Shown here piece after piece: positions 42,617 through 51,872 of a DNA stretch of 64,000 nt. The DNA comes from Microvirga aerophila. Lineage in GTDB: Bacteria > Pseudomonadota > Alphaproteobacteria > Rhizobiales > Beijerinckiaceae. Numbering within the stretch: position 1 is the first letter of the stretch; every line of letters starts with the position of its first letter. The stretch lies in NCBI RefSeq assembly GCF_003332305.1, contig NZ_QOIO01000029.1:16946-80945 (forward strand), read 5' to 3'. Position numbers and translations under genes: made by a program. The notes beneath the pieces are model-generated. The model had not been told where the DNA came from, did not search any database, and saw nothing but the letters and a program-made list of their open reading frames with translations.

Positions 42617-44135
42617 CGCTGCCTTCGCCAAGGGCGTGGGCGGCGGCTTCTGACTGCATAAGCGGGGCGGAGCCGCCGCTATAGGTGGGGGCTCCGGTCA
42701 GGATGCCCTGGAAGTCCCGCAACGGAGCCCCGATGCTCAGGCCGTTGGCATCGACCCGGAACTCGCGGATGGTGCGCTCATGATCGGTGGTGCGGGTCTT
42801 TACCACCGAGATTGCCTTGCGCACCTCGCCCTTGGCCTCGAAGAAACGGAGGAGCAGGACGGTGTCGGCAAGATAGCTCAGATCGACGTCCGAGCGTATG
42901 TCGCCAACCAAGCCATGTTGTCCCAGGATCATAAGAGTGAAAACCCCCTGCTGGCCAAGATAGGACAGGAGCTCGTGCATCTGCAGGGTGAGATGCCGGT
43001 CTTCGGGCATTGCTTGCAGATAGGCATTCAGGCTGTCGACCACGACAACTTTTGCGCCGTCTCTTTCCACAGCGTCGCGAACGGCGATCGCGAACTCGCC
43101 GGGAGAGAGTTCAGCCGGATCTATCTGGCGAATGTTGAGGTGTCCGGAATCGATATAGGATTGCAGGTCCATGCCAAGAGCTTCGGACCGAAGCATCAGG
43201 GTCGGCAGCCGTTCGTCGAAGAGAAAAAAGGCGGCTCTCTCGCCTTGTTCGAGAGCGGACACCATGCAGCGCACGGCGGCTGTCGTCTTCCCTACGCCCG
43301 CAGGCCCGCTCAAAAGGGTTGTCGTACCGGGAACGAGCCCGCCCCCAAGCAGGGCGTCCAAGCCGTCGACGCCGGTCCCAAGCATACGACTCGTCACTGT
43401 ACCGGGATGGTCTGCCGCTATCAGGCGGGGATAGATGCAGACGCCGCCTGTCACGATAGCCATGTCGTGGTAGCCGCCGCTGTACTTGATCCCCCGCATT
43501 TTGATGACGCGGAGGCGGCGGCGCTCGGCTCCGAACCCCGTAGGGGTCTGATCGAGGGAGATGACACCATGGGCAATGCTGTGCAGCTGGAGGTCCCCAG
43601 GCTCGCCGGTACGGTCGTCCAATACCAGCACCGTGCAGTCGCGGCTCGAGAAGAAGTGCTTCAGCGCAAGGATTTGCCGCCGGTAGCGCAAGGGGTTCTG
43701 CGCGAGCAGCCGCAGCTCGGACAGGCTGTCGAGCACGACGCGCTTGGGCTTGAGCGCTTCGACCCGCTCCATGACGCCGCGGACGGTTTCGCCGAGCTCC
43801 ACCTCCGACGGATGTAGAAGCGTTTGCTCCAGTTCTGGATCGAGGCCGGCCTCAGGCACGAGTTCGAACAGCTCCAGCCCGTCGAGTTCCCAGCCATGGG
43901 CTCGCGCGACGGCCCGCAACTCGCCTTCCGTCTCGGACAGGGTGACATAGAGCCCAGGCTCACCCCGTCGGGCGCCTTCGAGGAGGAACTGGAGCGAGAA
44001 GGTGGTTTTGCCGGTGCCGGGGGTGCCTTCGACAAGATAGAGGCGATTGGCGGTGACGCCGCCCCCAAGGATATCGTCAAGCCCTTCGATCCCTGTAGGA
44101 ATTCGCGAAGCTTCCGCAAAGTCAGGAGTTTTCAT
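42597..44135 (-). CDS. kaiC: KaiC-like double RecA ATPase
   Basis: A 512-residue KaiC-family protein with two RecA-like halves: Walker A EGTPGTGKTT (residues 36-45) in CI and GPAGVGKTT (277-285) in CII. Acidic pairs in each half are SE and DE, so one Glu of the CI pair is changed. At the CII autophosphorylation site of cyanobacterial KaiC (Ser431-Thr432) it has Ser420-Tyr421. No kaiA or kaiB is present. The next gene is a histidine kinase in the same operon, so it is more likely a signalling or light/redox module than a clock. Confidence 0.85.
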   Translation of the reverse strand: MKTPDFAEASRIPTGIEGLDDILGGGVTANRLYLVEGTPGTGKTTFSLQFLLEGARRGEPGLYVTLSETEGELRAVARAHGWELDGLELFELVPEAGLDPELEQTLLHPSEVELGETVRGVMERVEALKPKRVVLDSLSELRLLAQNPLRYRRQILALKHFFSSRDCTVLVLDDRTGEPGDLQLHSIAHGVISLDQTPTGFGAERRRLRVIKMRGIKYSGGYHDMAIVTGGVCIYPRLIAADHPGTVTSRMLGTGVDGLDALLGGGLVPGTTTLLSGPAGVGKTTAAVRCMVSALEQGERAAFFLFDERLPTLMLRSEALGMDLQSYIDSGHLNIRQIDPAELSPGEFAIAVRDAVERDGAKVVVVDSLNAYLQAMPEDRHLTLQMHELLSYLGQQGVFTLMILGQHGLVGDIRSDVDLSYLADTVLLLRFFEAKGEVRKAISVVKTRTTDHERTIREFRVDANGLSIGAPLRDFQGILTGAPTYSGGSAPLMQSEAAAHALGEGSDGIGNG

Positions 44136-44503
44136 CGTTCAGCCTTTAGTACAGCCTTGCACCTATGCCAGTTGGGCGCGGAGGCGAGGCCTCAAGCCGG
44201 ACTAAAGGCATATATCGTCGATCCGTATTGAAAAGAATCGACAAACAACGCTTAAGCACAGCTTTGGGTTCCTGCCAAACTGGCACGGTGGACTGGCCCT
44301 GAGGTGGCGCTCTGGTCCTCGGCCAGCACGATATATCACGGCAGACCGGATGCCGCCTGACCTGCTGGTGACCGTCACGATCCGCCTTGAGGTCTTGCCC
44401 GAAGTGAATTCTTCATATTCCTTCAAGGGCCAGGCTTCAGATTCTCGCCGCCGTGATGGTGTTCGACCTCACGCTACGGACGGTGATTTGGGAGGAGAGA
44501 GTT
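44136..44503. other. Divergent intergenic region, 368 bp
   Basis: Lies between the minus-strand kaiC-like gene and the aminotransferase. It should hold promoters for both, but I see no clear consensus. A 74-codon minus-strand frame (44202-44426) has no good ribosome site and no recognisable family, so it is not annotated. Confidence 0.55.
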
Positions 44504-45589
44504 TTGGATCATAAACCGGAGTTTCGGGTCGTCCGCAGCCCAAATGCGCTGCTGGAGGCTGAACGGATGCAGCGCCTGGAAAATCCAGGATTTGGCCGGA
44601 TCTTTACGGACCATATGGTCACTGTGTCATGGGAGGCCGGGAAGAGCTGGCATGATGCGTCCGTGCGCGAGCGGACGCCGTTTCAACTCGATCCTGCGAG
44701 CGCCGTCCTGCATTATGCTCAGGAAATTTTTGAAGGGATGAAGGCCTACCGGACGGAGAAGGGGGGCATTGTCCTGTTCAGGCCCGAGGAGAATGCCCGA
44801 CGGTTCCGAAGCTCGGCCGAGCGGATGGCGATGCCGGTCATGCCGGAGGAGATGTTCCTCACAGCGATCGAGGAGCTGGTTCGCATCGACCGCGACTGGA
44901 TACCTTCCGGGGAGGGCAGCCTGTACCTGCGGCCCTTCATGTTCGCGGACGAAGCCTTTCTCGGGGTGCGTCCTGCCACGCGGTACACGTTCTGCGTCAT
45001 TGCCAGTCCGGTCGGGGCGTATTTCAAAGGCGGCGCGAAGCCGATCTCGGTTTGGGTTTCTGACGCCTATAGCCGGGCGGCCCCTGGCGGCACGGGAGCG
45101 GCGAAATGCGGCGGAAACTATGCAGCCAGCCTCATCGCGCAGGCGCAGGCCGCCGAGAAGGGGTGCGACCAAGTCGTGTTCCTGGACGCCGCCGAGCACC
45201 GCTGGGTGGAGGAGCTGGGAGGGATGAACATCTTCTTCGTGATGGAAGACGGAACGATCGTGACACCCCCGCTCGGAACGATCCTGCCGGGCATCACCCG
45301 CGCCTCCCTGATGATCCTCGCGCGGGATGCCGGCATGAGGGTCGAGGAGAAGGCCTATTCCTTCGACCAGTGGCAGGATGACGCCGCTCGCGGTCGCCTG
45401 AGGGAGGCCTTCGCGTGCGGGACAGCCGCCGTCGTTGCGCCCATCGGCAACGTCCGCCATGCCCATGGAGAATTCTCTATCGCAGGCGGGGAGGTCGGCC
45501 CCGTGACTCGCAAGCTTCGCGAGACGCTGGTCGGAATACAAAAAGGCTCGCAGGCGGACGCCCATGGCTGGCTTCACGTGATTGCCTGA
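44504..45589 (+). CDS. ilvE: Branched-chain amino-acid aminotransferase
   Basis: About 361 residues, a fold-type IV PLP aminotransferase. FGRIFTDHMVTVSW, YAQEIFEGMKAYR and the PLP-Lys region (AKCGGNYAASLIAQAQAAEKGCDQVVFLD) identify the IlvE group II form. The TTG at 44504 has GGGAGGAG eight bases upstream and gives a normal-length N-terminus; the GTG/ATG at 44453/44456 have no such signal. It transfers amino groups to branched-chain 2-oxo acids. Its place beside PQQ genes may be chance. Confidence 0.88.
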   Translation: MDHKPEFRVVRSPNALLEAERMQRLENPGFGRIFTDHMVTVSWEAGKSWHDASVRERTPFQLDPASAVLHYAQEIFEGMKAYRTEKGGIVLFRPEENARRFRSSAERMAMPVMPEEMFLTAIEELVRIDRDWIPSGEGSLYLRPFMFADEAFLGVRPATRYTFCVIASPVGAYFKGGAKPISVWVSDAYSRAAPGGTGAAKCGGNYAASLIAQAQAAEKGCDQVVFLDAAEHRWVEELGGMNIFFVMEDGTIVTPPLGTILPGITRASLMILARDAGMRVEEKAYSFDQWQDDAARGRLREAFACGTAAVVAPIGNVRHAHGEFSIAGGEVGPVTRKLRETLVGIQKGSQADAHGWLHVIA

Positions 45590-45727
45590 GTATGGGGCTT
45601 CTGCGGGCCGCGATGAAGATCGCGGCCCGGTCTTGCTTCCCATGTCTGGGTGGAGCAAGGGGCAAGGCAGCCGGAACAAAAATCGAGCTTGGCCGTTAAC
45701 TCGAGCTTTTGTTGCGCGGGTTCGAAC

Positions 45728-46699
45728 ATGTTCTTTAGAACCGCCTGGTTCTTTTTATTCGTATTCGTTGCAGCGTCAGCGGGCGCGCAGGAGCAGCAAG
45801 CCATCAGGATCGGCTTGCTCAGGTTCGGAACGGTCTCCTGGGAAATCGATACCATTCAGCATCATGGCCTTGACCGCCGCCACGGCATCGCCGTGGCGCC
45901 TGTGGAGTTCGCCTCGAACGAAGCCGCAAAGGTTGCGCTGCAGGCACGCGCCGTGGACCTTATTGTGACGGATTGGCCCTGGGTCGCGCGGCAGCGCGGG
46001 GAAGGGGGCGCCTTCAGCTTCGTGCCTTATTCCAAGGCTGTGGGCACTCTCATGGTTCGGCGGGGCTCGGACATCAAGACCGCCGCTGACCTTAAGGGTA
46101 GACGGATCGGCGTCGTGGGCGGACCGCTCGACAAGAGTTGGCTCGTCCTCCGGGCTTATACCCAGAAGGATTTCGGGATCGATCTCGCGGCAGACAGCGA
46201 ACCCGTCTTTGGCGCGCCGCCTCTACTGAACGAGGAATTGACGCGGGGACGCATCGATGCGGTTCTGACCTATTGGCATTATGCCGCCCGCCTCGAAGCC
46301 GCTGGAGCGAGACCGCTTTTGGCCGTGGCCGATATGATCCGCAAACTTGGGATCGCCCATGACGCGCCGATGCTCGGCTATGCTTTTCGGGAGGAATGGG
46401 GCGCGGACCAAAGTAAATTGGTCGAGAGCTTTGTCGCGGCCTCGCGGGAGGCGAAAGCGCTTCTGGCGGAATCAAAGGACGAGTGGGCCCGCCTTGCTCC
46501 TCAGATCGGCTCCGATGATCCCGCGGTTCTATCCGCTTTGCAGGCAGGGTTCCGTGCGGGCATTCCAGACCAATGGGCGCAGGCCGAGCGGCAGGCGGCC
46601 ATGGAACTGTATGCTATCCTGGTTGCCATTGGGGGAGAAAAGCTGGTTGGCCAGGCTATGTCCGTCGATCCTAAAACGTTCTGGCCCCTGACCTACTGA
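45728..46699 (+). CDS. NitT/TauT-type ABC substrate-binding protein
   Basis: A 323-residue periplasmic protein with a signal peptide of about 20 residues (ending ASAGA), then IRIGLLRFGTVSWEIDTIQHHGLDRRHGIAVAPVEF, typical of SsuA/NrtA-like binding proteins. First gene of a train that continues to the alcohol dehydrogenase. Its ligand could be an aromatic or alkyl sulfonate, but homologues lie beside PQQ-alcohol dehydrogenase clusters, so a role in that pathway (cofactor, metal complex or alcohol) is possible. Confidence 0.8.
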   Translation: MFFRTAWFFLFVFVAASAGAQEQQAIRIGLLRFGTVSWEIDTIQHHGLDRRHGIAVAPVEFASNEAAKVALQARAVDLIVTDWPWVARQRGEGGAFSFVPYSKAVGTLMVRRGSDIKTAADLKGRRIGVVGGPLDKSWLVLRAYTQKDFGIDLAADSEPVFGAPPLLNEELTRGRIDAVLTYWHYAARLEAAGARPLLAVADMIRKLGIAHDAPMLGYAFREEWGADQSKLVESFVAASREAKALLAESKDEWARLAPQIGSDDPAVLSALQAGFRAGIPDQWAQAERQAAMELYAILVAIGGEKLVGQAMSVDPKTFWPLTY

Positions 46700-46707
46700 G
46701 GCCACTC

Positions 46708-47466
46708 ATGCGCGCTGCTGATGTCCGGAGCGGAGGGTGGCAGGGGATTGCCTCTGTCCTGTTGTTCCTGGCTCTATGGCAAATCGTATCGGGAGCCGCC
46801 GAAAGCCGCCTCTTCCCAGGCCCATTGACGGTGATGCAAAGTATGGCGTCGGAGGCGCGGGACGGCGCGTTGCCTTACCATCTCGGCGTCACGCTCGCGC
46901 GCGTCGGGGTCAGCTTCGTCATCGCCTTGGTGGCCGGGGCCGCTCTCGGAATTGCGCTCGGTCGTTTTCGATGGATCGACCGCTGGTTCCACCCGTGGCT
47001 TGTCATCTTCCTCAACGTACCGGCGCTCGTCGTTATCATCCTGACTTACATCTGGCTTGGTCTGGTCGAGACGGCACTTCTCGTCGCGGTCGCGCTCAAC
47101 AAGATCCCCAATGTGGCGGTAACGCTCCGGGAAGGCGCAAGAGCCCTCGACAAGGACTATACCGAAGTGGCGCAGGTCTATCGGCTTGGCGCCGTTAAAA
47201 CCCTGCGAGAGATTATCGTCCCGCAGCTGGCGCCCTATCTTCTGGCCGCTGCGCGCAATGGTCTTGCGCTGATCTGGAAGATCGTTCTGGTGGTGGAATT
47301 GCTTGGACGGTCGAATGGGGTCGGCTTCCAACTCCAGAGCTATTTCCAGCTCTTCGACGTGCCGCGCGTTCTGGCCTATGCGGCGGCATTCGTCTGCTGC
47401 GTGCTTCTCATCGAGTTATTGGTCTTTTCGCCATTCGAGCGCCGCGTAGGACAGTGGCGGCGATGA
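46708..47466 (+). CDS. NitT/TauT-type ABC permease
   Basis: A 252-residue permease with about six membrane helices and the EAA loop of this family (LREGARALDKDYTEVAQVYRLGAVKTLREIIVPQLAPYLLAA). Eight bases follow the binding-protein stop. Its end overlaps the ATPase start by four bases. Confidence 0.88.
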   Translation: MRAADVRSGGWQGIASVLLFLALWQIVSGAAESRLFPGPLTVMQSMASEARDGALPYHLGVTLARVGVSFVIALVAGAALGIALGRFRWIDRWFHPWLVIFLNVPALVVIILTYIWLGLVETALLVAVALNKIPNVAVTLREGARALDKDYTEVAQVYRLGAVKTLREIIVPQLAPYLLAAARNGLALIWKIVLVVELLGRSNGVGFQLQSYFQLFDVPRVLAYAAAFVCCVLLIELLVFSPFERRVGQWRR

Positions 47467-48110
47467 CGATCAGGATCCACATCGACAGAAAGATTTATCC
47501 TGCACAGGCCTGCGCGCCTGCGCGGGTGCTGTTCGAAAATCTGTCCGTGGAACTGGAGGATGGCGAGGTTTGCGCCATTGTCGGCCCTTCCGGTGTCGGC
47601 AAGTCTAGTCTGCTCCAGATGGTGGCGGGGCTCGACCGCGACTTCGCCGGCTCAATCGAGGGGGGGGCTCAGCCATTGGGCTATCTGTTCCAGTCGCCGC
47701 GTCTCCTGCCGTGGCGAACTGTGCGGCAGAACCTCGAGCTGGTAATGCCCGAACATCCTGGACGGGCCAAGGATTGGATAGCCCAGGTGGGGCTTGCCGG
47801 ATCAGAGGACGTCTATCCGCAGCGACTGTCCATCGGCATGGCGCGCCGGGTCGCACTTGCCCGGGCGTTGGCCGTCGAGCCGAAGCTCCTTCTCCTGGAC
47901 GAACCCTTTGCCTCTTTGGACGAGGAGACCTCAAAAGGCATGCACGACCTCGTCGCAGTCCATTTGAAGAAACTGCGTCCGACAACGCTATTGGTCACTC
48001 ATCACTGGCATGAGGCGGCGGCTCTTGCCCGACGTGTCATTACCCTTGACGGCTCCCCCGCCCGCATCGTGGATGACCAACCGGTTCGGCAGGCAAGGGC
48101 CGCCGAATGA
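47463..48110 (+). CDS. NitT/TauT-type ABC ATPase
   Basis: A 215-residue ATPase with Walker A GPSGVGKSS, Q-loop LFQSPRLLPW, signature LSIGMARRVALARAL (LSxGQ altered to LSIGM) and Walker B LLLDEPFASLDEE. The Gln of the signature is Met, an unusual change also visible in the LivG-type ATPase of the first importer. A start at 47463 overlapping the permease stop is preferred over the ATG at 47454. Confidence 0.86.
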   Translation: MTIRIHIDRKIYPAQACAPARVLFENLSVELEDGEVCAIVGPSGVGKSSLLQMVAGLDRDFAGSIEGGAQPLGYLFQSPRLLPWRTVRQNLELVMPEHPGRAKDWIAQVGLAGSEDVYPQRLSIGMARRVALARALAVEPKLLLLDEPFASLDEETSKGMHDLVAVHLKKLRPTTLLVTHHWHEAAALARRVITLDGSPARIVDDQPVRQARAAE

Positions 48111-49279
48111 GAGCTATTCTTGTTTTTCTCGGGATGCTCCTCACAGCGCCTGCCTGGGCGGAGGACGCTACGGTCACGATCGCGGTTGTCTCGCAGGAGC
48201 GTGATCCTGTGCAACCCGTTTCCCCTCTCGATCGTGAAGTCAACGATGAAGGCGTCGCTGGCGCTCGTCTCGGGATTGCCGACAACGGGACGACGGGAAA
48301 GTTCATGGGACAACGCTTCACCCTCGTGGAGCAGATGATTCCCAAGGGCGGAAATCCTGCGGACACGATACGCTTGATCGCAGCGAAGGGCATCCGGTTC
48401 GTGGTCGCCGATCTTGATGCGTCGGTTCTGCAGGCCGCTGCATCCGATCCTCAGGCTCGTGGGATGCTGTTTCTCAACAGCCGCGCCCCCGATGATGAGC
48501 TTCGCAACGAATCCTGTCTCGCCAACGTGGTTCATACCGCGCCGAGCCGTGCCATGCTGGCCGATGCTTTGGCGCAGTATCTCATGGCGAAGCGATGGCG
48601 GAAGTGGTTCCTCGTGACAGGCAACACGCCGGGGGACAAGCTGCGGGCGGAGGCTTACCGCCGCGCAGCCAAGCGTTTTGGCGCAGAGGTGGTGGCCGAG
48701 AAGGAATGGACTTTCAAGCCTGGCCATGCCCGGACCGATACGGGCCACGTCACCCTGCAAAGCGAGATTCCAGCCCTCACTCAGGTGCGGGACCACGACG
48801 TGCTGATCGTCGCGGACGAGGCGAGCGAGTTCGGCGACTATCTTCCGGGGCGCACGGCGCTGCCGCGCCCTGTTGCAGGAACGCACGGACTTGTCACGAC
48901 AGCCTGGAGCGCCGTCTCCGAGCAATGGGGCGCCACGCAGCTTCAGGCCCGCTTCGAGAAAATGGCAGGTCGTAGGATGAACGCTGTCGACTATGCCGCT
49001 TGGGCCGCGGTTCGCGCCGTCGGCGAGGCTGCCATTCGCACTCGAAGCACCGATCCGTCCGTTGTCGTGGCTTATCTGCGTGGTCCTGATTTCGCTCTTT
49101 CGGGCTTCAAGGGGCAGGGGCAGAGCTTTCGCCCATGGGGCGGGCAGATGCGTCAGCCGATTCTGATCGCCGGACCACGACTTCTCGTCTCCGTGTCGCC
49201 CCAAGCGGGCTATCTGCACCAGGGGTCCGAGCTCGATACCCTTGGGGCTGATCGTGAGGAAAGTCGATGCAGGCCCTGA
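48107..49279 (+). CDS. PQQ-associated periplasmic binding protein
   Basis: A 390-residue Peripla_BP_6-like protein with a signal peptide (ending PAWA). It matches the group called the PQQ-dependent alcohol-associated ABC binding protein (TIGR03863-type, my recognition), which travels with the three genes that follow. It overlaps both neighbours. Its ligand is unknown; it may sense or bind the alcohol or a metal-cofactor complex. Confidence 0.8.
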   Translation: MRAILVFLGMLLTAPAWAEDATVTIAVVSQERDPVQPVSPLDREVNDEGVAGARLGIADNGTTGKFMGQRFTLVEQMIPKGGNPADTIRLIAAKGIRFVVADLDASVLQAAASDPQARGMLFLNSRAPDDELRNESCLANVVHTAPSRAMLADALAQYLMAKRWRKWFLVTGNTPGDKLRAEAYRRAAKRFGAEVVAEKEWTFKPGHARTDTGHVTLQSEIPALTQVRDHDVLIVADEASEFGDYLPGRTALPRPVAGTHGLVTTAWSAVSEQWGATQLQARFEKMAGRRMNAVDYAAWAAVRAVGEAAIRTRSTDPSVVVAYLRGPDFALSGFKGQGQSFRPWGGQMRQPILIAGPRLLVSVSPQAGYLHQGSELDTLGADREESRCRP

Positions 49280-50229
49280 TTGTCTTTGTCATCGGTCTCG
49301 CCTTCGTCGCGCAAGCCGCTTCCGCCGAGACCGCATACATTTCGAATGAGCAGGACAACACCGTGTCCGTGATCGATGGGAGTACCCTGAGCCTCGTCGC
49401 CACAATACCCGTGGGGCGCAGGCCAAGGGGCATCGGCCTGAGCGCGGACAAGCAAAAGCTCTATGTAGCCGTCGGGGACGATAATCGGATCGATGTGGTC
49501 GATCTGAAAACCAGACGGCTGGAAGGCTCTTTGCCGTCCGGAGAGGATCCGGAGCTTTTCGTGCTGCACCCCGACGGACGCCGCCTGTTCGTGGCGAACG
49601 AGAACGACAACCTGGTTTCCGTCCTCGACATTCCGGAACGGCGCATCATGACGGAGGTGTCCGTTGGCGTGGAGCCGGAGGGCATGGGCGTGAGCCCTGA
49701 CGGGCGGTTCGTGGTGAACACCTCCGAGACCACAAGTATGCTGCACGTGATCGACGCGAAGACCCTCGAACTTGTCGACAACGTGCTGGTCGGCACCCGC
49801 CCACGGGTCGCGCAGGTCTCGGCCGACAGCAAGCAGATCTGGGTATCGTCCGAATTGCGCGGGACGGTGGAGGTTTTCGATGCGGATACGCGCGAGCCTC
49901 TGGCGAAAGTCGGTTTCCAGGTGCCCGGCATAGCGCGCGAACTCATCCAGGCTGTTGGAATTCAGCTTGCTCCGGACGGGTCGCGAGCCTACGTGGCGCT
50001 TGGTCCGGCAAATCGAGTCGCCGAGGTCGATGCTAAGACCTTCGAGGTCGTCTGCACCTATCTAGTCGGCCAGCGGGTCTGGCATATTGCCCTCTCGCCG
50101 GATGGCAAAAGGCTCTACACGGCCAATGGCAATTCGAGCGATGTCTCAATCATCGATCTTGAGAGCCAGGAGGTGGTGAAAACGGTCGGGGTCGGTCGTT
50201 CTCCATGGGGCATCGTCGTAGCGCCATGA
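49267..50229 (+). CDS. PQQ-associated YVTN beta-propeller protein
   Basis: A 320-residue secreted protein with repeated blades like NTVSVIDGSTLSLVATIPVGRRPRGI and FVANENDNLVSVLDIPERR. It fits the PQQ-dependent catabolism-associated beta-propeller group (TIGR03866-type). A signal peptide (about 20 residues, ending ASA) directs it to the periplasm. It overlaps the previous gene by 13 bases and the next by four. Confidence 0.86.
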   Translation: MQALIVFVIGLAFVAQAASAETAYISNEQDNTVSVIDGSTLSLVATIPVGRRPRGIGLSADKQKLYVAVGDDNRIDVVDLKTRRLEGSLPSGEDPELFVLHPDGRRLFVANENDNLVSVLDIPERRIMTEVSVGVEPEGMGVSPDGRFVVNTSETTSMLHVIDAKTLELVDNVLVGTRPRVAQVSADSKQIWVSSELRGTVEVFDADTREPLAKVGFQVPGIARELIQAVGIQLAPDGSRAYVALGPANRVAEVDAKTFEVVCTYLVGQRVWHIALSPDGKRLYTANGNSSDVSIIDLESQEVVKTVGVGRSPWGIVVAP

Positions 50230-50942
50230 ACGCTTTGGCGATCGAGAACCTGAGCCACGGCCTCGGAAAGCGCAAAGCCCTTTCGGACGTCAGCCTATCG
50301 ATAGGTCCGGGCTCGTTTACGGTTCTGCTCGGGCCGAACGGAGCCGGCAAGACGACCCTCGTCTCGCTCGTGACGGGCCTCTACAATGCGCAGCACGGGG
50401 AAATCCGGATCTTCGGGCATTCGATCCGGCGGGATCCCATGCCGGCTCTCGCCAGCCTCGGCGTCGTCTTTGAGATGCCGACCCTCGACCTCGATCTCAC
50501 GGTCGACGAAAACCTTGCCTATCATGCTTCATTGCATGGTCTTTCGCGGCATGAGGCGAGGAAGTGGGCTAGCACAGAACTGGAGCGGCTCGATGTGGCA
50601 GGCCGGAGGTCTGACAAGGTGCGTTCCCTTTCGGGCGGGCAGCGCCGACGGGTTGAGATCGCCCGCGCGCTGCTGCATCGTCCCAGGTTTCTGATCGTCG
50701 ACGAGGCGACGGCCGGTCTCGATGTGGCCGGGCGGCGGCGGCTTCTCAACCATGTGCGATCCCTCTGTGTCGAGGGGCTGAGCGTGCTGTGGGCCACCCA
50801 CATGCTCGACGAGATCGAGCCAGCCGATCAACTGGTGGTTCTACACCAGGGCTCCGTCCGCTGGAATGGCGAGGCGAGGGCGCTTGCCTCCGACAACACC
50901 CTTGAAGCGGCCTTTCTGCAACTCACGGGTCCCAAGGGATGA
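50226..50942 (+). CDS. PQQ-associated ABC exporter ATPase
   Basis: About 238 residues with Walker A GPNGAGKTT, signature LSGGQRRRVEIARALL and Walker B FLIVDEATAGLD (Glu changed from the usual DEPT to DEAT but keeping the catalytic Glu). It fits the TIGR03864-type ATPase of PQQ alcohol clusters and works with the next permease. The start at 50226 overlaps the upstream stop (ATGA). Confidence 0.86.
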   Translation: MNALAIENLSHGLGKRKALSDVSLSIGPGSFTVLLGPNGAGKTTLVSLVTGLYNAQHGEIRIFGHSIRRDPMPALASLGVVFEMPTLDLDLTVDENLAYHASLHGLSRHEARKWASTELERLDVAGRRSDKVRSLSGGQRRRVEIARALLHRPRFLIVDEATAGLDVAGRRRLLNHVRSLCVEGLSVLWATHMLDEIEPADQLVVLHQGSVRWNGEARALASDNTLEAAFLQLTGPKG

Positions 50943-51742
50943 AAATTCGTCATGCCCTCCGCGCGCTCGCCGGGATCATGCGCCGGGAGATGCTGCGCTT
51001 CGTCGGACAGCACGGGCGCTTGGCTGCGGCCATCGTGCGCCCACTCGTCTGGCTTGGCATCTTCGCGGTCGGGTTCCGCTCGGTGCTTGGCCTTTCGATC
51101 ATCCCTCCTTACCAGACCTACATTCTCTACGAGGTCTATATCGTCCCTGGACTGGCCGGGATGATGCTGCTCTTCCACGGGATGCAGAGCTCCCTCTCCA
51201 TGGTTTATGACCGGGAAATGGGATCGATGCGGGTTCTTCTGACCGCACCTCTGCCGCGGTGGTGGCTGTTAGGAGCTCGCATTCTCGCCAACACGCTCAC
51301 GGTGCTCCCGATCGTGTATCTCTTTCTCCTCCTCGCCCGCTTCTGGGAGGTTCGCCCGCCGGGCATGGGCTATGTAGCAGCGCTTCCGGCCCTGACCCTG
51401 GCCGGGCTGATGCTCGGGGCATTCGGCCTCGCCCTCTCGTCCCTGATCCGCCAGCTCGAAAATTTCGCCGGCGTGATGAATTTCGTGATCTTTCCTATGT
51501 TCTTCGCTTCGACGGCCCTTTATCCGCTCTGGCGGCTGGAAGAGGTCAGTCCTGTGGTGGCGGGGCTCGCCTGGATGAACCCATTTTCCCACGCGGTCGA
51601 GTTGATCCGCTTCGCGCTCTATCTTCGGCTCGAGTCTGTTGCGCTCGTGGTCTGCTCCCTGGCATCCATCGCCTTCTTCGTTCTTGCCCTATGGGGTTAT
51701 GACCCGGGTCGCGGCTTCTGGGCCCGCCGGACGGCCGACTGA
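50939..51742 (+). CDS. PQQ-associated ABC-2 type permease
   Basis: A 267-residue membrane protein with about six helices, ABC-2 exporter type (TIGR03861-like). Its cytoplasmic N-terminal part is followed by IVPGLAGMMLLFHGMQSSLSMVYDREMGSMRVLLTAPLPRWWLLGAR. The cargo of this exporter in PQQ clusters is not established. A four-base overlap links it with the ATPase. Confidence 0.86.
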   Translation: MKIRHALRALAGIMRREMLRFVGQHGRLAAAIVRPLVWLGIFAVGFRSVLGLSIIPPYQTYILYEVYIVPGLAGMMLLFHGMQSSLSMVYDREMGSMRVLLTAPLPRWWLLGARILANTLTVLPIVYLFLLLARFWEVRPPGMGYVAALPALTLAGLMLGAFGLALSSLIRQLENFAGVMNFVIFPMFFASTALYPLWRLEEVSPVVAGLAWMNPFSHAVELIRFALYLRLESVALVVCSLASIAFFVLALWGYDPGRGFWARRTAD

Positions 51743-51872
51743 TCCTTGCCGTTTCTAATCTTTGGGGCTGCAGTGGGCAAACTCATCATAGAGTCTGGAA
51801 CATAGTCGAAACTGGACAGTTGGAGTCGGCCGCGACTGGTCCGGTATGTCTATAGGTTTCGGAGAACACATC

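Noticed and set aside
42597..44135. True circadian clock gene
   Set aside because: No kaiA or kaiB nearby, Ser-Tyr at the phosphosite, and a kinase partner instead. A clock role is not supported.
44202..44426. 74-codon minus-strand frame in the kaiC/ilvE gap
   Set aside because: No convincing ribosome site, no family resemblance, and Arg-rich composition like non-coding shadow frames.
51846..51872. ATG at 51846 as start of the PQQ dehydrogenase
   Set aside because: No ribosome site within reach. The GTG at 51873 has GGAGA at seven bases and gives a cleaner signal peptide.
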